From: Notospermus geniculatus
Lineage: Eukaryota > Nemertea > Pilidiophora > Heteronemertea > Lineidae
Reading direction: 5' to 3'
Length of the DNA stretch: 64,000 nt
Assembly (NCBI GenBank): GCA_002633025.1
Contig: NMRB01000096.1
Span: 259,208 to 323,207 of the forward strand
Below, one piece after another: positions 51,401 to 60,400 of the stretch (positions are counted from its first letter, which is position 1; each line of letters starts with the position of its first letter). The position numbers were made by a program, and so were the translations under genes. The notes beneath the pieces are model-generated. The model was given only the letters and a program-made list of their open reading frames with translations, searched no databases and had not been told where the DNA came from.

Positions 51401-54400
51401 GGATCTGTTGATTGGTCCGTATTATTTCTTCTTGCTCTAAAGCCATTCGCATGGTAAAGAAAACCTGAGTCAGCTTATGAGTCCGAGGGCCTATGGAAGA
51501 TTTGTGAATAGAATCTCAAGAAGTCAACTTCCAGAATCTTGCGAATTTTCGACCCCAACCGGGGTCTTCCTCAGGCACTTTTCAGTTGAAGAGACCAGTT
51601 GGAGAGTCAGTTCAGTTGGAGAGTCTCTCCAACTGAAAAGTGCCTGAGGAAGACCCCGCTTGGGGTCGAAAATTCGCAAGACTGGAAGTTGACTTCTTGA
51701 TATTTATCATTTTGTGTGTCAATTTTTGTGCTTTCTCATTCTTTGGATGAATAGAATCTCAGGTGTTATTTACTGCTGTTGATGTTGCTGCTGCTGCTGC
51801 TGCTGATGATGATGATGTCGGTGATTACTCTAAATTCTCACTTACCTGTCCCGTTCCTGAACTCGGAAAAATGACCAAATCCTAAGTTGAAGATATCGCA
51901 AGCTGTCATTCTTTGCCAGGCTCGGGAGTGGGACAAGTATGTGGACAGGACATTACTGTTTCTGACCATACCCCCACCCCATTACCTTCAACATAGGATT
52001 TAGTCCTTCTGAGTTCAGGAATGGGACAGGTAAGTGGGAGTTTATTGATTGATGAGCTGATCAAAATGGTGTTTTCAGGATTCATGGAGGAGTGACCTAC
52101 AAGGGCATCCCTGCCGACCATCCGAAGGTCTACGCTCTGGACTTTAATGGAAAACCTGGTTCGTACGCTCTGGTGCCAAGATTTAACAAGTACCTCGGAA
52201 GCTTCACCATTGGATTTTACTTTATGGCACGGGACATCAACAGAAACCAAATACTGATTGCCCAATGGGCGCCCAATAGGTGGCAATACATATTAAGGCT
52301 ACAGAAGGGCGGTAGCCTGCTCCTCCAACTACGCAGAGACAAGTACAACACGGGAAGCGACCCACGCCAGGATATGTTACCAGGCGGTTGCGTCGGCGGC
52401 AAGGTCACAGTCAACAAATGGCACTATGGCGCGTTCTCCTGGAACCACGAGGCTGGTGAAGCCAAGATCTACCTGGATGGAAAGGTCGTCGCCACCAAGA
52501 AGACAAAATATCCCGACCACAACCTGTACCACAATCCTTATCCAAAGGTCCAGCTCGGATACAAGATGGACACCAAGAACGAGAACTTCAACGGCCTCAT
52601 TGCCAACCTGAGATTCGACACTGGTATCGTGACCATGAAGACGTTCACAACTCTGTTTAACTTCATCAGTAAGTCCAGATAGAAATAACAGCAAGGCTTT
52701 TCTCTTTAATCTGCCTGAGGTGAACATTCCTAGCATTTTGAATACCTTGCAATAAAGGTGGAATATCAAACGCAAACGCCGGCAGCTACAATCAAACTCG
52801 TTAGGCCTACCTTCTGACTGCTGATCAGAACTTTGCCACTCTGCTGCCGCACACTTGAGAGACGTTTACTCCATCAAGACCCCGCATGACAACCGAAGGA
52901 TACTTCCACCGGATCAGGTTGGAGAAAACTGACATTAGAAGGAAATTGCAGCTTCATTCCATAGAAACTCACGACAGTCCTTCTATATTCTTGTCTGTTT
53001 CTAGAGGTAAACAAACTGGACTTCACTGGCTTCCCACAGGCGACGTTCAAACTTCTGCTGCAGCAAATAAAACCAGGTGGAATCATTCGGCTTACCTGGT
53101 TCAAGAGTCCGAAGTGCTACCCTGGAACAACGAAAGTTGGCAACGACTGCAAAAGTAAGTAGCTTATATAAAGTGTCCACTTGCCTCGATCTTCACTGAG
53201 CTGGCAATCGTCGTCAACCATTCGGATTTTTTCTTGAGGTAATGCAAAGTATGAGATGGAATTTACATGTCCCGCGGTTACAGTTAACCCAATTACGAAC
53301 ATCTAAAGATTGATGATAAAATCGGTCTCTCTTTCAGTCGTTCAAATCCGTTTATTCTTGCAATGGCTCCAACAGGCGGCGCCGAAATTCAAAATTGACA
53401 TAGCGAAGCTGCCTCTTAACAAAGTCTGGCCACTCAAATCAGCCGGTAAGTATATCTTCAGCTGGTTAGAACACATTCCCCGAATATATACAGTACGACA
53501 TGTTTAGGTGGATTGCGGTGTTGATGATTGAAATAAATCAAGAGATGTTTGAAAACAATTTGATATGTTGTCCCAAACACTTCCAGGTTCACTCTACAGC
53601 GGCAGATGGTACCTACTCTTGAGGCAGCCAAGGCCTCTGTCCTCCCAAGGTATCATTAAGGGTACAGGACCTTTTGGAGCGAGAGAGCCCGCCTTCTACT
53701 TCCCAGGATCAGCGAAGGGGTACTTCAAGATACCCAACGATGGCAACTTGAATTTTAAATCTTTTAGTATTTTTGGCTGGATAAAACAAAACGGTATACA
53801 GAATGGTCCCATTCTTGAATACACCTCCAAAGCAAAGGACAAGGTAAGGAGAAATGAACAACCGTGCATGTCTTACATGGAGGTCAGTATAAAGGGTCAT
53901 TATAGACCGTCCGTTTTGCGTCAGATCTTGGACCCATGTACGCCCATGCGGAGCCATCCTCATCCCTTGCTGCGTCGCATAGAAGCCCCACGAAATTTAC
54001 CAATGACTAGTGGACATCAACAACAGTGTTCAGTTGTCGATCAACCACACCGCTTCAACTCTGCCGATAGATTGTTGCTCAGTCCGTGTGAGCCACTGCG
54101 AGGGAGAGGCAGAGTGACCTACCCGTCACATGGATCATAAGGTTGGCAATTGACCATCCAAACGCCATTGGCCATGTGCGCCCAACCAAGTCGGTCGAGT
54201 TAGGGAAACCCCATCCTCAGGAAACAGACAGCATCGGGGCCAACCTGCAGATCATTCTGCCTCTAACCTGGCAGTGGCTACCGATCACTCACACTGACTT
54301 CTTCACGTGGGAAAGAGGGTAGGCCTCCGAGCGCAACGCGCAGTCTGAGGGGAGGTGAGAGTCTGCCTTTTTTCGATCGTACTTTTACCACCATCATGTT

Positions 54401-57400
54401 GTTTCAGAGACCTGGGGTTCATGTTTGGATCTTCCGCAATACCTTGTATACCAACCTGATAGGACCCAATAACCAGTACCACATGGTAGATTTCCCCAAG
54501 TTCAAAGGAATGTTTGCCAGGAATGAATGGACGTTCGTTGGTGTGAGCTACAACCACAAGACTGGCTACGTCGTGATGTGGGTTGACGGGAAGACCTACC
54601 AGAAGAAGATAGGCGCGTTCACACCAGATACCGCAGGAGACATATATGTTGGCATCAGGGCACGGAATGCTAAGGAGGGAGTCTTCAAGGGTTGGATGGC
54701 CGGGTTGTCTGTTCTTTCGTACGCCATCCCAGAGACCAGCGTTATCAAATTTAGCTACGCGTTCATGAGATCAATTGGTAAGTTTCAAGCCGAAATCCAT
54801 CGTCATCAGCTCGAGTGTGTTTCATTTTACAGTAGGCCCTACTCGCACAATACGACATAGGCTACGTACGTACTCAAATTTGTATTTAACACGTTCACTG
54901 CCGACGCCATTTTTGAGGGTCCAGTGGTCCTTGCCAGGAATTTTTCAGACATTGCCTGTGCTATTGAATGTTACGTTATGTGGCACATCTGACCCCTTCT
55001 TTCACTGTGCCAAGAGACGTTACGTCCTTCGGCACTGGAGGAGGTCCTTTGCCACTGCCTATGATTTTATTTTGAATGGATAAATCAAGACCAAAGACGT
55101 ACATATACGTCCCTGGCAAGGACCAAAGCAACCACTATGACGTAATTATACGTCGCCGGCAGTGAACGTGTTTTAAGGAGTATTAGGGAGGTTTCGAAAT
55201 CAAACGATAAACGTAAACGTTAACGACAACTTTATTTTTGTACCGAAAATGCAATGCAAAATCTGGTTAATGTGTAGTATGAAAAATAACGTTGTCGTAA
55301 AAGTTTGGTTTATCGTTTGATTTCGAAACCTCCCCAATGTGAGGTTAATAGCGGACAGCAGTAGCCCATGGTCTCTGAAGAGTTCAATGAGGATCGTAGC
55401 TACTATAGAGGGCAGCACACCGAAACCAGGTCCTACAATGGACGCCTTTTGTGTGGGAAATTGATCAGGACCGGGATGTCAGGTTCATTTCAATAGTTTT
55501 AACCACTAGTGACACCTATTGAGGAAGTCGGCTAGGGTCCCCATTCAAATGGATGATTTTCAGGACGGGCATAGCTCTGTATGGAAGTTGTCAAGGAGAT
55601 GTGCATTTGTGGTGGTCCAATGTACAGTGCATGCACGCCCATTTCCCCCTGCGCAACCTTTCGCAAGTGGTGGTGTTGCTCAGCCAAACAAATGCGTGAA
55701 AATGAATAGTGAGTAACTGGGGACGTTTTCTTCCGATAAAAGGGATTTGTTTTTTTTTACAGGTGGAAGGGTCCCAACTGGTAAGTCGGTCTGAATCTGG
55801 CACTGACGGTTTCGTAAAAATTTCATCCTCGCGACTCTAGTCATAAATACAGGTGTCGTCATCAGTAGGATATCAGCACGGAGAGATCATATTGTTGCTT
55901 TATCCAATAGACAATGTCGTGAAAACTGACCACATATGTGTTTATTCATTACTTTCCTCTTTTCGTTCGTTGCAGGATTCTTCAATCCACCAGGTAATAA
56001 AACAATGATTGCATCGAAAATATCTTGTAATTGACTTCATTTTCGTATCCCCACCTTATAACTAGTACGGTAATTTTACAATAGCTACATGTTCGTTATT
56101 ACAGAGGTTTAGAAATCAAATGGTAGACGTAAACGTTAACGACAACGTTATTTTTGTACTGAAAATGCAATATAAAATCTGTTTAATGTGTAGTATGAAA
56201 AACAACAGTAGGGAGGTTTCGAAATCAAACGATAAATGTAAACGTTAACGATAACTTTATTTCTGTACCGAAAATGCAATGCAAAATCTTGTTAATGTGT
56301 AGTATGAAAAATAACGTTGTCGTAAAGTTTTGGTTCATCGTTTGATTTCGAAACCTCCCCGTTGTCGTAAAGTTTACGTTTATCGTTTGATTTGTAAACC
56401 TCCCTATTGTCTCCAGTAGAATTACTGCTTTGAGTTTGCTTTTTTCAAATGCTTCTCTCTTTTCCTTTATATTATAGTCAAGACCTGTGGTCTCGGATAT
56501 ACTCACTTCTACGGTTGGTGTCCAGGACATTTTGAATCGTTTAAGGGGTCGGTCGCTGCTTGTCAGAAAGCTTGCTCCGGCAATGGTAAATGCCTTGGAA
56601 TCCATTACAACACTGGTACATGCTGGCTGCAGGATTTCGCCTGTTCCAAGACTAAAGCTAGACAGTTGAACAACAAGAAGTACAACCAATACACCAAACA
56701 GGGTAAGTTGAAATGTAGCCTTGTATAGGTGTCGTCTCTTGAGTCGACCCCCCCCCCCCAACTGTAGTAGATTTCAGCGAAACTACTCTACAATCACATT
56801 TAAGAGGTCATGACGGTGCACGATGGTCAAGTTTTATCTTGTAGTGAATTGTGGACAGTTCGCCTTGGACTCTACTATAGTGGGAGGGGATAAGCATGAG
56901 AGCCAGTCAGATAAATAAAGAATCTAATACATGTATTTCTAGATATGAGTATTGGCACCTGTGAACATTACCTCAAACGTGATTTTACAATGTAGGCCTA
57001 CGTGACTGAACGCAATTGCAAACAAGTTGACGCTCAATGCGTTTGTAACGTGCCAGCTGATTGGCTTGGGTGTCCGGCAGTTACAATTCCACCTTCATAT
57101 TAGTTACCTAATTGATCTGACGTCACTTCCTCATCTCTCCAAAGGATAAAAGCCTCATACAACAGTCAGATGAATCATACTTGTCTCTGTTGCAGCTTGT
57201 AAGACGAAACAAGGTAAGCATGGCACGTAATTATGGAGGTTTAGAAATCAAACGATCAACGTAAACTTTACGGCAACGTCATTTTTCATACTACACACTC
57301 ACCAGATTTTATATTGCACTTTTGGTACAAAAATAACGTTGTCGTTGACGTGTACGTTTATCGTTTAATTTCTGAACCTCCCTATTAGCAGAAAAAGAGT

Positions 57401-60400
57401 TGAAAGTGCAGCGTATCTCGTGTTTGTCAACCACTGTGTGGACAATGTAGTACATACATTTTGTGTAGTCGGGGAGAACGGTCCGCTGACCACGTCTTTG
57501 TTTTTGAGGTTCTTTTATTCATTTTGTTGAATAATTTCAGGGAATGGATGGAAACTGATCATGAATCATCAAGTGCTCGGCGGAAAACCCAACGGTGCCA
57601 GGACTGTTGAGAGCTGTAAAGCAGCATGTGTTGAGATGGGCAACTGTCAGGCGATCGACTGGAATAAACCTGGAAAACATTGTTATACTTTCCCAAAAGC
57701 TGAGGGAGCCTTGAGGGGCAACGGGGCTGTTGATCGATGGGTCAGAGTTCAAGGTCAGTTCGTCTCAGATTTTCTCTCCTTTACATGTGTCATAGCAAAA
57801 TTCATCCTCAGCTGTGGCTTCTTCCTGACGTTTTGATGTCCTGTCTGGCTAATACGTGTACATGTATGCCTAGCAATTTCCCAAAGACCCCGAAACGGCA
57901 AAGCGTTTCGGTGCTCTCTGAGGTATCGAACAAAAGGGAGTTTTCGCAATGCCCCTAATACAAAAACGCCGGTTAACAAATTCTTCCCGAGGATTCAGGA
58001 CGGTGAAGTCAATACAGAGTTTTCGCAAAGCCCCCGAAACGTCAACGCGAACGTCTGTCCTTTTGTCCGGTGCTCTCTTCGTGGCATCGAACAATGGGTT
58101 TGGCGTTCGCGTTGGCGTTTCGGGGGCTTTGCGAAAACTCCCTATTGTTAATCGGCGTTTTCGTATACCGTATACTTCTACATGTATGTAAAGAAAGCGT
58201 TGTGGGATTCGCGTTCGTGCGGTTCACGGAAACTCTTGGTTTAAAGTCTACCGTGGACTCAGTGTAACCAAATCATCCTCTCTTCAGGCGTTCATCATCT
58301 AAATGGCAAACCTTACTACAATCTTCTCGGCGTTGGCTCAAACAAGCAACAACCGAAATGGCAAGTAGCAGGACCGTATGGGAGCAGAATAGGTTCATAC
58401 TATTTCACAGGAAAAGGCGACTCGTATTTCCAAGTTCCAGCCAACGGAAGATTTAACGTAAAATCCTTCACAGTCTCTACGTTCATGAAACAGCCAAAGC
58501 TAGATGATGGTCCCATCATTGAATGGCCGCGTCAGAAAGGTGATACTATGGGAACCTGTTTCGGCATTTGGAAAAAGGCTATTTCCTTCACGCTCGTTCA
58601 CGGCAAGAACCAAATTACACCATTCGCCTTCCGCGATGTTCCAATTCAAGCTAACAAATGGAATTTTGTTGGTTTGAGTTACAACCAGGCCACCGGTGAC
58701 GTCATCATGTGGATTAACGGTCACGTGTTCCAGACCAAGACTGCCAAGGTTACGCCTACCACTGTTGGAGATATATACGTCGGAGTTAGACCTTGGGACA
58801 AAGCTAACCATGCATTCCAGGGTTACTTGTCAGGCCTTTCATTCATGCCCTACGCCCTCTCTTCCAAGGAGCTAACGACTTTCAGGAAAAGCATGATGAT
58901 CAATATCTTCAGTAAGTGTAGCCACACGGCGATACTTGTGCTGTCATGGTTGAATTCATATCCACGAGTCTCAAATAAGCAATCAGCGTAGGCCTATATT
59001 GTATTCTTTTTTTTCTCGAGACAAATTGCAATCGTTCATCGCTTCAACATCCTTTAATGCCATTTAACAAGTAACTGCGTTTTTTCTCTTTCAGAAATCA
59101 GCAATCTTCCAGCTTGTAAGTGCTAGTTTAAATGTGTGCTGTGCAAAGATAGCTTTTATCAAATTTTCCTTGTGAAACGTCTTTCGCAGTTTACCCATAT
59201 CGCTGTTGGTTAGGTCCCCATTGGACCACGTTATTTGACGTGTAGCAGCGGTTTTCTCAGGGTTTTGATTTCCTCTTGAATTACATCAAACTGATTCTTT
59301 TTATTAGTAGATCAATGAATGACATAAAAAACTGCACGTGATACACTTATCGTTTCAGCATTCTGGTCCAATGGTAAGATCCTTAAATTAGAACTACGAG
59401 AATCAACGGTATTTCCAAGTTTTGATGCAAAGAGATCGTCCTCAACCGTAGAAAAGCGGGTTCGGCTCTGGTCACACAGAGCCGATAATGATAATGATTA
59501 TATAATGCTAATCCTAACCATGACTTCCCCTCAGCCAATCAGAATACTTGCTGCCGAGTCACAAGCCCTCTGATTGGTTCTCCTGATGTCGCACTTAACG
59601 TCCTGGATCTGTATGCACAACGTTTTTTTGGTGGTCAGGGCCGACCGCACAGAAAGTGCGACAGTGCTACCGGCGCGTATCGGCAGTTAGTTATAACGCA
59701 TTTTCTCATTAACTAAACCGCCGATAGGCACCGAAAGCACTATCGGACTTTCTGTGCGGTTGGCCCTGATCTTCATGACCTATTCACCCACACAAGAAAC
59801 AGAGTCTTTGGCAACCAGCCATTCATTCGAATAAAGATCCAAACATGAAAAAGCATTACCATTGGGAATACAACAAAAGCATGAATTCAAATGCCGGATT
59901 TTCGGAGGTGTCATTGTTTACTTGTATATGCCAATAATGCTTCAATATAATATGACATAATCGCGTCTTATCGTCTTATCCTCGGCCACCCTTTGTTTTA
60001 TTCCACCCAAAGTTTTTCGGCCATAACACCTCCCGTATGTTTTATCTTCAGTACCAACCAAACTGAGCAAGAAGAACCTTAAACCAGGTAACGCAGTATG
60101 AAAATGGGGGACCAGGATTGTTTCATTCAGAACGTCCCATGCTCATTTGGTGTTGGGGTCAGCCAATGTGCCGTGACATTCCAAAAGTCAACACATTTTC
60201 AAATGTCACATCAACACAATACAAAAGTCACTAGTTATGTCAATGCTCATCAGATGGCTCCACTATTGTCATATCCCCGTGGTATGCATAATGACAGGGG
60301 GTTAATCTTAGGGTTAGGTCCCTTAGGGCTAGATCCCTTAGGTCTAGGTCCCTTAGGGTTAGGATCCTTAGGGTTAGGTCCCTTAGGGTTAGGTCCTCAG

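Noticed and set aside
53565-54140. 191-codon frame running past exon 14
   Set aside because: The second half is intron 14. LamG homology resumes only at 54408.
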